Shown here piece by piece: positions 1 to 7,461 of a stretch of DNA of 13,472 nt; the first letter of the stretch is position 1, and each line of letters begins with the position of its first letter. Position numbers and translations under genes: made by a program. Location of the stretch: contig JABMSA010000460.1 in assembly GCA_013202185.1 (NCBI GenBank), forward strand, positions 1 through 13,472, written 5' to 3'. This DNA is from Planctomycetota bacterium. Its GTDB lineage: Bacteria > Planctomycetota > PUPC01 > JABMSA01. The notes beneath the pieces were generated by a model that saw nothing but the letters and a program-made list of their open reading frames with translations, searched no databases and was not told the origin of the DNA.

Positions 1-1
1 C

Positions 2-3000
2 CTTAAGGCATTCCTGCGCGGCCGGCAACTCGACAATGCCCTGGCGGACGAGGTGCAGCGCATCGCCGAGCGAATCGACAAGGAACCGAACATCGATGTG
101 CCCGCCGAGGCACGGCGACTGCTCGATGCGACGAAGGTGCCGATCTACAACTACCGGCTCACTAACCCCTTTGCCGACAGCGCCACCCTCGGCGCCTACG
201 AGCGCACGCACGGCATGCGGGCGCCGCGTTGGTGGGAGGGCAACAGCAATTGGGACGACTGGCGGCGGTTCCTCGCTTTCCGCGCGGGGCTGTGGCCGTC
301 GACGCTCGACGCCTGGATGAAATCGGCAAAGATGATCGATGAGGCAATGCTCCTGGGAACCGTGTCGGCGGGCCCGCGCGCCGATCGCATCCGCTACGCG
401 GGTAACATTATAATATGCCGAACGGCTCGCACACAACTGGGCGCGTTGCAGCCGCTGTTTGAGGCGGCCCTTGTGCAAGCGGCCGGTGCGGGCGGCGACC
501 TGTGGTTGATGCACGGCGAGGCGCCCGTCGGCCCCGTCGATCTTCGCACAATGGTGTACAACTCACTGGCGTCGGGAGCGTCGGGGATCGTGTATCCCGC
601 GGCGGCGGCCGATGCCGAATCGGACCTCCACCTGGCGGCCGAAGCGGCGTCGCTCAACGACCTCGTTACACGCTACGGCGACTTCCTGACGGCCCTCGAG
701 CGCCGGCCGTCGAAAGTGGCGGTCCTCAACTCGCTCACAACCTTGTATCACGACCTTGGCGCCAACCCCGTCGCACAAGGAGGGCGCAGCGCGTACCCGG
801 CGAGGGTCGCCGCCGCGTGGAGCGCCTGCGCACGGCTGGGCATCGCGCCGGCGATCATAGGAGAAGAGCACTCAGCCGAATCGTTGAAGCAATACTCGGC
901 GGTGCTCGCCCCCGGCCTCGAGCGGCTTCCGCAGGGTGCAGTCGACAGGCTCGAGAAGTTCATCAAGGCGGGAGGATGCGCCCTGCTGGATGCCGGCGGC
1001 AAGGTGGCCATCGAGGGTGCGAAAGTGCTGCCGTTCGCTTTCTCCGGCAATTCGCCGGATGGTCCGGAAGCCGAACAACTCGATGAATCTCTCCGTAAGG
1101 CGCTCGATGCCGTTGTGCGCCGCGAGATCGTTGCCTCGCGCGGCGGCTTTCTGATAACGGAGTTTGGCGCGGATCCGCCGGCCCGGTTCTTCTGCGTGTT
1201 GAGAACGCTCGACGGCCGCGCACCCGCCGCAACTCAGATAGCCCTGCCGCCGGGTGCGGCCGTGGCATACGATGTTTTCGCGGGCGAACAGGCCGATATG
1301 GATGCGCCCGAGCCCGGCGGGAAGCGCCCGACGATTCGCGTTTCGATGGCGCCCGGCCAAGCGAAGTTCTTCGCCGTTTTGCCCGGGCGGATCGATTCGG
1401 TGAAGCTTGCCGAGCCGCAGGTGAAAGGGCTGAAGCTCACGATCAGCGCGGACATAGTGGATGAGCACGGCGCTGCGGTGTCGGCGCCCGTGCCGGCGGC
1501 GGCGGTCGTTCTCGACGAGGCCGGTGCCGAGAGGTTCCGCGTGTATCGCTTCTTCGAGCGCGGCGAGCTGCGGCTGGTGCTTCCTCTGGGCATGAACGAG
1601 CAGCGCGGGCGGTGGTTTGTGAGGGTGACCGAGCTGTTTTCGCGCCGATCGCACGGCACGGCGTTCATAATGCCCGAGCGCGAGCCTGTGGACGTTGTCA
1701 CCGCGCTCGGCTTCACCGATGTGTTTGGCCCGAAGCGATGCGCTGATTTGCTGAAGCGTGCGCGAACCCTCACGCTCGTCGCCGGCGAGGGCGAAGGCCG
1801 CAAGGCAGCCGAAGATCTGGCGCGCGACTTGCAGCGATTCGCGATCAGGTGCCAGGTCAAGCGCGACACGGAGGTCCTCGGGCCGGGCCGGCCGCAGCTT
1901 CCCGGCGATACGGTCCTGCTCGGGAGTCCGTCGGATAACGCGCTAATCAAGCATCTTTGCGACCGTGCCCTGGCGCCGTTGAAAATGGGCGGGCACGGCA
2001 GCGGCCGCGCAGTCATATTCCGGACGCTTTCCGGTTTTCGGCCGGGCGGCGAGACGATCACCGTGTGGGCGGACGGCGCCGTCGGCCTTGCCCGCGGGCG
2101 CCGGGCGCTGTACGATATGCTCAGCGACCGCGATGCGAAGCCGGAGCGCTCGATGAAGGTGCGCACACTCGAGGCGGCATCGCCCGCGTCGGCCACTCCG
2201 CCGGCAACGCTGCCTGCGCTGCGCTCGTTCGAGCTGTCCGACTCGATAGCGGGTGTCGCAGCGCCGCTGAGCGGACGGTTTCTGTTTGCGGCCTCGTTGC
2301 GGGGCGAGGTGTGCGCGTTTTCCGGCCGGGGCGAGAAGGTGTGGGAACTCACCTACGAAAGGCCGATCCGAAAACTCCTCCTGCCCTCGAGCGGCGCCGA
2401 TGCGTTCGTTTGCTTTGATGACGCAGCCGTGCAACTGACGATAGTCTCGGCCGAGAGGTGGCGGTTCGAGATCCCAGGCAAGGCCACCGGCGAGAAGATC
2501 AGCGCCGCGTGCTTGTCTTTCGACGGCTCGGCAGCGTTTCTCGGGACATCGTCGGGGCGTGTTTTTGGCTTGGACAAGCTCGGCGAGCTGATGTGGACGG
2601 CCACACTCGCCGAGACGCCGCAGCAGGCCGGCGGGCCGGTGGCGGCGGTGGCATGGTACGGCGGGCAAACGGCCGTGGCGAATGGCAGCCGCGTTGTGTT
2701 TTTCGACAAACGCGGGAGCAAGCTGCGGCAGAAGGACTTCGAGAGTTGCACGGGCCTGGCGTTTTCGTCCGACGGCCGAGCGCTCTTCGCCGGCAGCAGA
2801 AGCGGCACGGTGAGAAGTATGAAACCGGCCGATGGCTCGACGGCGTGGGAGTGGAATATGAACTGTGCGATCAAGGCCGTTGAGCAGGGCGAGGGGGGCG
2901 CGGCTGTGGTCGTGGGCGAGAGCGGCACGGTTGCGCTGGTGGGCTCCGACGGCAGCCGAAGCGCGTTCGAGCTGGGCCACAACGTGCAGATGGTTGCTGC

Positions 3001-3190
3001 ATCTCCCAATCGCAAGCGCTTTGCGGCGGCTTCGCTGGGCGGCATCGTGTCGGTCTTTACCGTTGAGGGCATGCTGCAGCGCTTCAGGATTCCCGATACG
3101 CGGATTTCCTCGATCTCGATGGCATCGGACGCCAAGCTGCTGACGGTCGGCGATTGGAGCGGAACGGTTCGGGTTTTCGAGATGAAGTGA
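2..3190 (+). CDS. Large multidomain glycosidase-like protein with C-terminal beta-propeller (5' partial)
   Basis: The frame is open to the left edge, so the true start lies outside the window; the first in-frame candidate start seen is GTG at 53. Residue numbers below count from that GTG. Residues about 1-215 look like the end of a TIM-barrel glycoside hydrolase of the GH42-like type (WLMHGEAP, then ASGASGIVYP). Residues about 217-330 resemble the Rossmann-like 'beta-galactosidase trimerisation' domain (KVAVLNS, then an alpha/beta stretch ending FIKAGGCALLDAGG). A beta-sandwich (about 460-545) and an alpha/beta domain (about 560-700, with LLGSPSDNAL) follow. From about 720 there are eight propeller-type repeats of the form G-x-V-x-x-F (GEVCAF, GRVFGL, GTVRSM, GTVALV, GGIVSVF, GTVRVF and others). 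The last repeat lacks its outer strand, which LRSFEL at about 722 could supply, as in velcro closure of an eight-bladed PQQ/WD40-like propeller. The role is probably polysaccharide binding or breakdown outside the cytoplasm. No catalytic residues can be assigned, and the signal peptide region is missing. Confidence 0.75.
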   Translation, partial: LKAFLRGRQLDNALADEVQRIAERIDKEPNIDVPAEARRLLDATKVPIYNYRLTNPFADSATLGAYERTHGMRAPRWWEGNSNWDDWRRFLAFRAGLWPSTLDAWMKSAKMIDEAMLLGTVSAGPRADRIRYAGNIIICRTARTQLGALQPLFEAALVQAAGAGGDLWLMHGEAPVGPVDLRTMVYNSLASGASGIVYPAAAADAESDLHLAAEAASLNDLVTRYGDFLTALERRPSKVAVLNSLTTLYHDLGANPVAQGGRSAYPARVAAAWSACARLGIAPAIIGEEHSAESLKQYSAVLAPGLERLPQGAVDRLEKFIKAGGCALLDAGGKVAIEGAKVLPFAFSGNSPDGPEAEQLDESLRKALDAVVRREIVASRGGFLITEFGADPPARFFCVLRTLDGRAPAATQIALPPGAAVAYDVFAGEQADMDAPEPGGKRPTIRVSMAPGQAKFFAVLPGRIDSVKLAEPQVKGLKLTISADIVDEHGAAVSAPVPAAAVVLDEAGAERFRVYRFFERGELRLVLPLGMNEQRGRWFVRVTELFSRRSHGTAFIMPEREPVDVVTALGFTDVFGPKRCADLLKRARTLTLVAGEGEGRKAAEDLARDLQRFAIRCQVKRDTEVLGPGRPQLPGDTVLLGSPSDNALIKHLCDRALAPLKMGGHGSGRAVIFRTLSGFRPGGETITVWADGAVGLARGRRALYDMLSDRDAKPERSMKVRTLEAASPASATPPATLPALRSFELSDSIAGVAAPLSGRFLFAASLRGEVCAFSGRGEKVWELTYERPIRKLLLPSSGADAFVCFDDAAVQLTIVSAERWRFEIPGKATGEKISAACLSFDGSAAFLGTSSGRVFGLDKLGELMWTATLAETPQQAGGPVAAVAWYGGQTAVANGSRVVFFDKRGSKLRQKDFESCTGLAFSSDGRALFAGSRSGTVRSMKPADGSTAWEWNMNCAIKAVEQGEGGAAVVVGESGTVALVGSDGSRSAFELGHNVQMVAASPNRKRFAAASLGGIVSVFTVEGMLQRFRIPDTRISSISMASDAKLLTVGDWSGTVRVFEMK

Positions 3191-3277
3191 CCCTCTTCAA
3201 GAACTCTTGGTCCTTCGGATCAGTATCATGCACACTGAAACCGGAAAATCTTTTCTCTTATGGAAAGGACATAACTG

Positions 3278-4213
3278 ATGATGACGCCCAAGGAGCGCGC
3301 CGTGGAGGCGCTCAGCCTGAGGCAGCCTGATGAAGTGCCGACTTTCGAGCTGGTTTTCTTTGCAACGCAGGAGGCGTTTGGCGAGGAGTTTGAGCCGACG
3401 GGTGAGTGGGACGACCTCTCGGATGCGAAACAGGAGGCATTGGCCGAGCACAACGCCCAGCTCTATGTCAAGATCGCCGAGCGATACAATTACTCGATCA
3501 TCTTTCTGTCGCGGGCGCATGACGCCGAGTGCCGGATTGCCATCGGAAAGAAGATCCGCGAGATGACGGGCGACAACTATATGCTCGTCGTTCACGGCGA
3601 TGCCACGTATTCGATCCCCGACGGGAACACGATGGAGGAGTTCTTCGTGAACCTGTTTGAGAAGAAGGAAGAGATGATTCGGCGCGCGGCGGATATGGTG
3701 ACGCACGCGCTCGAGCGTAATGCCATTTACATCGATAACGGCATCGACGGCTTCGCACTGTGCGCCGACTACTGCTACAACAGCGGGCCGTTCTTGTCGC
3801 CGCCGATGTTCCGCGAGTTCATAACGCAGCACCTGCAGCGGCTGGTGGCAGGCTACAAGGACATGGGCGCGTGGGTCATCAAGCATACCGACGGCAATAT
3901 CATGCCGGTGCTGGATCAACTGGCGGAGTGTGAGCCGCACGCGCTGCATTCGCTGGATCCGATGGCGGGCGTGGACATCGCAGAAGTGAAACGGCTGGCA
4001 GGCGACAAGATGTGCCTGATGGGAAACGTGGATTGCTCAAAGCTGCAAACCGGCACGGAGGATGACGTGATAGCCAGCGCCGAGTATGCGATCAAGAGCG
4101 GCAAGCCGGGCGGCGGATATTTCTTCTGCACCTCTAATTGCGTGTTTCCGGGCCTGCCGCTGGACCGCTACGAGCTGATGATGAGCGTTTACGAAAAGTA
4201 CAAGAAGTATTGA
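3278..4213 (+). CDS. Uroporphyrinogen decarboxylase (URO-D) family protein, probably methyltransferase-like, not HemE
   Basis: This 311-residue protein has the URO-D fold signature from end to end: a start TPKERAVEALSLRQPDEVP, a middle YNSGPFLSPPMFREFI, then HTDGN (H203), MGNVDCSKLQTGT and the C-terminal SNCVFPGLPLDRYELM (C288). True HemE enzymes carry an N-terminal arginine-rich PxWxMRQAGR motif, which is absent, so haem synthesis is unlikely. The family also contains corrinoid-dependent methyltransferases (MtaA/MtbA type) that bind zinc through HxC...C. Here the middle position is Asp205 instead of Cys, so any metal site would be His203/Asp205/Cys288; this is an inference. The start is the first of two adjacent ATGs, chosen because GGAAAGGA (3262-3269) lies 8 bases before it. 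An 87-base gap separates it from the upstream gene, and I found no convincing promoter there. Substrate unknown. Confidence 0.85.
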   Translation: MMTPKERAVEALSLRQPDEVPTFELVFFATQEAFGEEFEPTGEWDDLSDAKQEALAEHNAQLYVKIAERYNYSIIFLSRAHDAECRIAIGKKIREMTGDNYMLVVHGDATYSIPDGNTMEEFFVNLFEKKEEMIRRAADMVTHALERNAIYIDNGIDGFALCADYCYNSGPFLSPPMFREFITQHLQRLVAGYKDMGAWVIKHTDGNIMPVLDQLAECEPHALHSLDPMAGVDIAEVKRLAGDKMCLMGNVDCSKLQTGTEDDVIASAEYAIKSGKPGGGYFFCTSNCVFPGLPLDRYELMMSVYEKYKKY

Positions 4214-4246
4214 TACGGGCGTGTCGTGAATGAGCGCTCGGTCACT

Positions 4247-4903
4247 TCATGAATGTGCTTTCCGGCGAAGATAAAGCCCCGCCAGGCCCATGCTGAGAAA
4301 CGCAATAGTCATCGGCTCGGGTATAACCACCGCAGGCACGGACGCGGGGCTGGGATCGTCGACCTGCTCATCGTAGGGGGCGGAGCCTATGAAGCCCGTG
4401 AAGGGGCTGTTGAAATTTCTTATCGACGCGGGGTCGACCACGATCTCCGTATCGTACATTGCGCCGGCGCTGCCGAAGATGTCTTGCAGGCTGCCCGACA
4501 GCACATCAAACGATCCGGTCGTCAGCAGGAGGCCGCCGGTGTCGATGTCTTCCGTGAGCGCGAAGGTGAGGGTGTTCCCGGTAAGAAGGTTGCTTCCGGA
4601 CGCGCTTCGCAGGAGTACTTCGCCGCCCACAAAAACGCCTGTGGCTTGCTCGCCGATCGAGAGATCAACACAAAAGGACGCGGACAGATAGAAGCTGATG
4701 TCGTCGATGGTGGTTTGCGAGTTCTCGTAGTCGACGACCAAAGACGTGACGCCGTCCAGCACAAGAATGCCACGCCCGAAATCCCCTCCATTTGGTGTAA
4801 AATAAACCGGCAGCGTAAGGTCGGTGATTGTTGAGACAGGCGTTGCATGCGCTCCGTGCGCCAGGAGCGCCGCGCAACTGAGTGCCAGTAGAATTCGAAG
4901 CAT
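4247..4903 (-). CDS. PEP-CTERM sorting domain protein
   Basis: This is a 218-residue secreted protein. It opens with a signal peptide, MLRILLALSCAALLAHGAHA, with likely cleavage after AHA. The body is about 170 residues of low-charge, Ser/Thr/Gly-rich probable beta-structure (for example FGRGILVLDGVTSLVVDYEN) without a recognised catalytic motif. The C-terminus is a classic PEP-CTERM tail: VIPEP, a hydrophobic helix (MTIAFLSMGLAGLYL) and the basic end RRKAHS. In known systems such tails are recognised by exosortase (EpsH/XrtA type) in the inner membrane, and the proteins go to the surface or extracellular matrix. No exosortase is in this window. The frame is open upstream to 5143, but the start at 4903 is preferred because AAGGAGG lies 10 bases before it and the signal peptide begins there. 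It converges on the URO-D gene with 33 bases between the stops. Confidence 0.88.
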   Translation of the reverse strand: MLRILLALSCAALLAHGAHATPVSTITDLTLPVYFTPNGGDFGRGILVLDGVTSLVVDYENSQTTIDDISFYLSASFCVDLSIGEQATGVFVGGEVLLRSASGSNLLTGNTLTFALTEDIDTGGLLLTTGSFDVLSGSLQDIFGSAGAMYDTEIVVDPASIRNFNSPFTGFIGSAPYDEQVDDPSPASVPAVVIPEPMTIAFLSMGLAGLYLRRKAHS

Positions 4904-4913
4904 TACAGCAATT

Positions 4914-4920
4914 CCTCCTT
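4914..4920 (-). promoter_or_regulatory. Strong ribosome binding site fixing the PEP-CTERM start
   Basis: Read on the minus strand this is AAGGAGG, a full Shine-Dalgarno match, 10 bases ahead of the ATG at 4903. It decides the start against upstream in-frame codons. The ATG at 4924 would place this Shine-Dalgarno inside the coding region. Confidence 0.8.
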
Positions 4921-4989
4921 TCATCGGTCGGAAGTTCCGATCTTCAGTGAGCGTTACCTGATGAAACAGCAATTGCCGTGCCGCCCTCA

Positions 4990-5023
4990 AAGAGATCAGG
5001 CCCGAAAAGGGGCGGGCCCTCTT
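4990..5023. repeat. Bulged inverted repeat (possible RNA hairpin)
   Basis: AAGAG (4990-4994) pairs with CTCTT (5019-5023), and GGCCCG (4999-5004) pairs with CGGGCC (5013-5018). ATCA (4995-4998) is bulged and the loop has 8 bases. That gives 11 base pairs in total. If the minus strand is transcribed, it would lie in the 5' leader of the PEP-CTERM mRNA. No U-tract follows on either strand, so it is not a typical terminator. Confidence 0.4.
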
Positions 5024-5163
5024 GTAAGGTGTTGGCGGGCAAGAGCTTACCGGCAAGACGGACATAACAGTCGGGCACAGTGTGGCAGAATGCACAAGAT
5101 AGCGCAGAGCTAGCCGATGTGGACATGCAAGCGGGCGAGCCACCTGCTTGCGGGCTGTAACTG

Positions 5164-5493
5164 ATGGAGTGGCAACGACTTGAGAGCGAGGGGATATTTC
5201 TGGACACGATGTTCAGAGATGTGCACGGCACGGAGGATGGTTCAGTTGTGCTGTACTTTCGGGAGGGGCAAACGGAGCCGGAATGCGTGGCTGCGAAGGA
5301 AGCGCGAGCACTGTTTGACCACGAAGGGAGATTTCGGACGTATAAGGTTCACGGAAGCTGGACAGAGCATGCTTTCGAGCCACAAATCATGACGAAGATG
5401 AATAGCAGAGCTAAAGGCGCCTTCCTCTACGGCCTTTTCCCCGATGCCCCTTGCCCGGAACCATGCTTGACATCCGTCGGCACCTTCCTGTAG
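5164..5493 (+). CDS. Small hypothetical protein (uncertain)
   Basis: This is an open frame of 109 residues beginning MEWQRLESEGIFLDTMF and ending SVGTFL. The first 80 residues look protein-like (DGSVVLYFREGQ, EARALFDHEGRFRTYKVHGSW), with mixed charge and no low-complexity artefact. The last 30 are less convincing. I do not recognise a family. There is no membrane segment or signal peptide, and no clear Shine-Dalgarno precedes the ATG. The stop codon at 5491-5493 lies inside the -10 box of the promoter for the downstream GH30 remnant, so the end of this frame doubles as regulatory DNA. It could be a genuine orphan gene, a decayed gene fragment or a chance frame. Confidence 0.35.
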   Translation: MEWQRLESEGIFLDTMFRDVHGTEDGSVVLYFREGQTEPECVAAKEARALFDHEGRFRTYKVHGSWTEHAFEPQIMTKMNSRAKGAFLYGLFPDAPCPEPCLTSVGTFL

Positions 5494-5496
5494 AAT
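5467..5496 (+). promoter_or_regulatory. Sigma-70-type promoter for the GH30 remnant
   Basis: TTGACA (5467-5472, perfect -35) is followed by 18 bases and TAGAAT (5491-5496, five of six -10 matches). The expected transcript start is near 5503, giving a leader of about 45 bases before the ATG at 5549, which has GGAGG at 5536-5540. Confidence 0.65.
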
Positions 5497-5548
5497 GTGA
5501 TTTGATGATGACGAGATGGGAGAAGCGTAACGCACGGAGGCCGAACTC

Positions 5549-6275
5549 ATGAAAACATTCCTACCTGCATTGCTGCTCTTGCTGATCGCCGCGCTCCTTC
5601 AGGGATGCGACAAATCCGTCGATAGCCCTCCCGAACAGAAGGAAAGCCGGCCCGCATCCGCCCGAGAGCCTTCGGGGCCGAAGATCTCGGTCGACTGGGC
5701 GAGCACCCACCAGACGATCGTCGGATTCGGCGGAACGATGGGCTGGATACACCCGCATCCCAGGCAGCGCGAAGAGGTCTTTGATCTCCTTTTCACCAGG
5801 CTTGGGGTGTCGGTGTTGCGAATCAGGGCGCTCGGCGGGGAGGGTGGCGACGAGCTGTCGCTCGAGCCCCGCAACGACAACGACGATCCGAACACTTTCA
5901 ACTGGCCCGCGCTGCCCATCGAGACCACGGAAGCAAAGAACGCGATCATTGCACGATGAATACGAGATCACGCCGAAGTTCTACACATCGATGAACTACT
6001 TCCGCTTCGTGCGGCCCGGGATGATCCGGTGCGCCGCGCGATCCGAAGATGAAGCCCTCCTCGTCAGCGCGTTCAAAGACAAAGGCGGCGGGTTTGTGAT
6101 AGTGGTCGTCAATCCAACCGACGCCGAGAAGCGGGCGGCGCTCGCAGTCGGGCCCGGTGATTGGAAACGCTACGAGACAACCCCCGCGAAGAAATGCGTT
6201 CTCACCGAATGGCAAGGCAAGTACCTGCTCTTGCAGGGGCGGTCGGTTACGACGCTTGTGCGCGAAGCGCCCTGA
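5549..6275 (+). pseudogene. GH30-family glycoside hydrolase lipoprotein, internally deleted and frameshifted
   Basis: The first part (5549-5959, 136 residues) starts with a lipoprotein signal ending in the lipobox LLQGC. It continues with the hallmark beginning of GH30 enzymes: ISVDWASTHQTIVGFGGTM, then LGVSVLRI and ETTEAKNAI. It stops at TGA 5957-5959. The second part continues in the +1-shifted frame from about 5955: EITPKFYTSMNYFRFVRPG, LLVSAFKDKGGGFVIVVVN and SVTTLV. This matches the C-terminal barrel end and side beta-domain of GH30 (compare the SKFVRPG and QSVTTFVV motifs of GH30_8 xylanases such as Bacillus XynC). By recalled comparison with that family, roughly 230 residues between the parts are missing, including the acid/base Glu (NEP motif) and the nucleophile Glu. 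It is therefore expected to be inactive. Promoter and ribosome binding site are intact, which suggests recent damage or a misassembly. The ancestral function was probably extracellular xylan or related glycan cleavage. Confidence 0.82.
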
Positions 6276-6311
6276 GGGCCGCGCTATTTTGATGTCCGAA
6301 GATTTTCCGCC

Positions 6312-6340
6312 TTGAATTGATTCGGCCTTCCTGCTATTAT
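6312..6340 (+). promoter_or_regulatory. Sigma-70-type promoter for the nucleotidyltransferase-dapF-recO operon
   Basis: TTGAAT (6312-6317), 17 bases, then TATTAT (6335-6340, five of six matches). The expected transcript start is near 6347, with a leader of about 45 bases before the TTG start at 6392. Confidence 0.6.
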
Positions 6341-6391
6341 CTCCCCCGTTGAACGATATTCACATGCAACAACACTGTTTCGGGTGAGAGA

Positions 6392-7426
6392 TTGAAGGCT
6401 GTAATTCTCGCCGCAGGCAAAGGCACACGGATGCGCGGGCTATGCGAAGAACGCCCGAAGCCGCTTCTGCCGCTTGCCAATCGCCCGGCGCTTCGGCTCA
6501 CGCTCGAGCGCCTCGCCGAAGCGGGCGCAACCGACGCCCTTGTAATAATCGGGCATCAACTCGAGCAAATCAAACGGAGCCTCGAGCAGGAGCCCCTTGG
6601 CGGCGTCAATGTAACGTACGTGGTGCAGGAAGCGCTCAACGGCACAGGCGGCGCGACGATGCTGGCGGAAGAATTCGTGAGTGGCGAGCACTTCATGCTC
6701 GCGTTCGGCGACGTCATAGCGCATTCGGCGAATCACGTGCGTGCGGCCGAGTTCTTCCGGCAGGGCGCCCGGGCGGTGCTCAGCACATACGACACAGGCA
6801 GGCCCGTTGGAGTCGGCGCTGTGTTTGTCGAAAGCGGCAACGTGGCCCAAATAGCGGAGCGGCCCGCGCCCGACGACGGCAGCCCCCTGGTCAGCGCGGG
6901 AGTCTTCGTTTTCCCGCCGGAGATATTCGAGGCGACCAGGGACCTGCCGCCGGCCCCGAGCGGCGAGCACGAGCTGACCGGCGGCATTCAGAAGCTGATA
7001 GACGAGGGCTGCACAATATGCGCGATGCCGATCACCGGATTCTGGGCAAACCTCACCGATCCGGATGCGCTCATCGCCGCAAACGAACACGTCGGGCGCG
7101 AGCTTGCCGAGAAGGGAGAAATGCTCATCGCGGATTCCGCCCGGGTATCGTCGAAGGCGAAGGTATGCGAAACCACGGCGATCGCGCCCGACGCCCGAGT
7201 CGAAGACGCAGCCGATATTCGCTTGAATGTCAGCATCGGCCGGGGCAGTGTTGTCGGCAGAGGATGCACGCTCGCATCGTGCATTGTGCTTGAGGATGTA
7301 TCCATCGGCGACGGCGCCGTAATCGAAAACGCAATAATACAATCGCAATCAAACGTTCCGCCCGGCGCAACGCTGAAATCTCCGCCGGGTGAGACAACGA
7401 TAATCTGGCGAACAACTTATCGATAA
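6392..7426 (+). CDS. Sugar-1-phosphate nucleotidyltransferase with short left-handed beta-helix (GlmU/RmlA-like)
   Basis: This 344-residue cytoplasmic enzyme is predicted to join a sugar 1-phosphate to an NTP, giving an NDP-sugar and pyrophosphate. The N-terminal half is a nucleotidyltransferase fold. It has the signature LAAGKGTRM (6-14), RPKPLLPL with Lys23, the GTGGA loop (84-88) and the metal-binding Asp107 in FGDV. From about residue 248 come hexapeptide-type repeats (AIAPDARVEDAA, VSIGRGSVVGRGC, VSIGDGAVIENAII), a left-handed beta-helix of about 85 residues. That is far shorter than the acetyltransferase half of E. coli GlmU, so acetyltransferase activity is uncertain. The closest known layout is the long RmlA/GlmU-like enzymes common in archaea and some bacteria. 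Its exact sugar and nucleotide cannot be read from sequence. The start is TTG, chosen because the family begins MKAVILAAG and GGTGAG lies just upstream. It is the first gene of the operon. Confidence 0.87.
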   Translation: MKAVILAAGKGTRMRGLCEERPKPLLPLANRPALRLTLERLAEAGATDALVIIGHQLEQIKRSLEQEPLGGVNVTYVVQEALNGTGGATMLAEEFVSGEHFMLAFGDVIAHSANHVRAAEFFRQGARAVLSTYDTGRPVGVGAVFVESGNVAQIAERPAPDDGSPLVSAGVFVFPPEIFEATRDLPPAPSGEHELTGGIQKLIDEGCTICAMPITGFWANLTDPDALIAANEHVGRELAEKGEMLIADSARVSSKAKVCETTAIAPDARVEDAADIRLNVSIGRGSVVGRGCTLASCIVLEDVSIGDGAVIENAIIQSQSNVPPGATLKSPPGETTIIWRTTYR

Positions 7427-7447
7427 TCTTGAGCAGTTGGAAAAGCC

Positions 7448-7455
7448 AGAGGAGG
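7448..7455 (+). promoter_or_regulatory. Strong ribosome binding site selecting the TTG start at 7462
   Basis: AGAGGAGG ends 6 bases before the in-frame TTG at 7462. The earlier in-frame TTG at 7429 lies 2 bases after the previous stop, has no Shine-Dalgarno of its own, and would put this site inside the coding region. Confidence 0.7.
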
Positions 7456-7461
7456 CGCCGC

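Larger units (their letters stand above)
4904..5163. other. Intergenic region, upstream of the PEP-CTERM gene, with inverted repeats
   Basis: This is about 260 bases between the divergent PEP-CTERM gene and the small ORF at 5164. It holds a perfect 6-1-6 palindrome, TCGGAAGTTCCGA (4928-4940), and a larger bulged hairpin at 4990-5023. I found no good sigma-70 or sigma-54 promoter on either strand, although the PEP-CTERM promoter should lie here. Confidence 0.5.

Noticed and set aside
872..2980. Long minus-strand frames opposite the first gene (up to 372 residues)
   Set aside because: They are Arg/Ala/Pro-rich shadows of a high-GC coding strand, whereas the plus frame shows continuous domain structure and propeller repeats.
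4228..4246. GAGCGCTC palindrome between the convergent URO-D and PEP-CTERM genes as a bidirectional terminator
   Set aside because: The stem is only four base pairs per arm without a loop, and no T-tract follows on either strand.
4253..4834. 193-residue plus-strand frame opposite the PEP-CTERM gene
   Set aside because: It is antisense to a gene with signal peptide, PEP-CTERM tail and strong ribosome binding site, and its translation is Arg/Gly-rich with no recognisable domain.
5113..5145. Sigma-54-like promoter on the minus strand (TGGCTC ... TTGCAT) upstream of the PEP-CTERM gene
   Set aside because: There are 11 bases between the GG and GC elements instead of the required 10, and sigma-54 spacing is strict.
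5940..5960. Programmed +1 ribosomal frameshift joining the two GH30 parts
   Set aside because: The parts are not adjacent in the family alignment; about 230 residues are missing, so recoding would not restore an enzyme.
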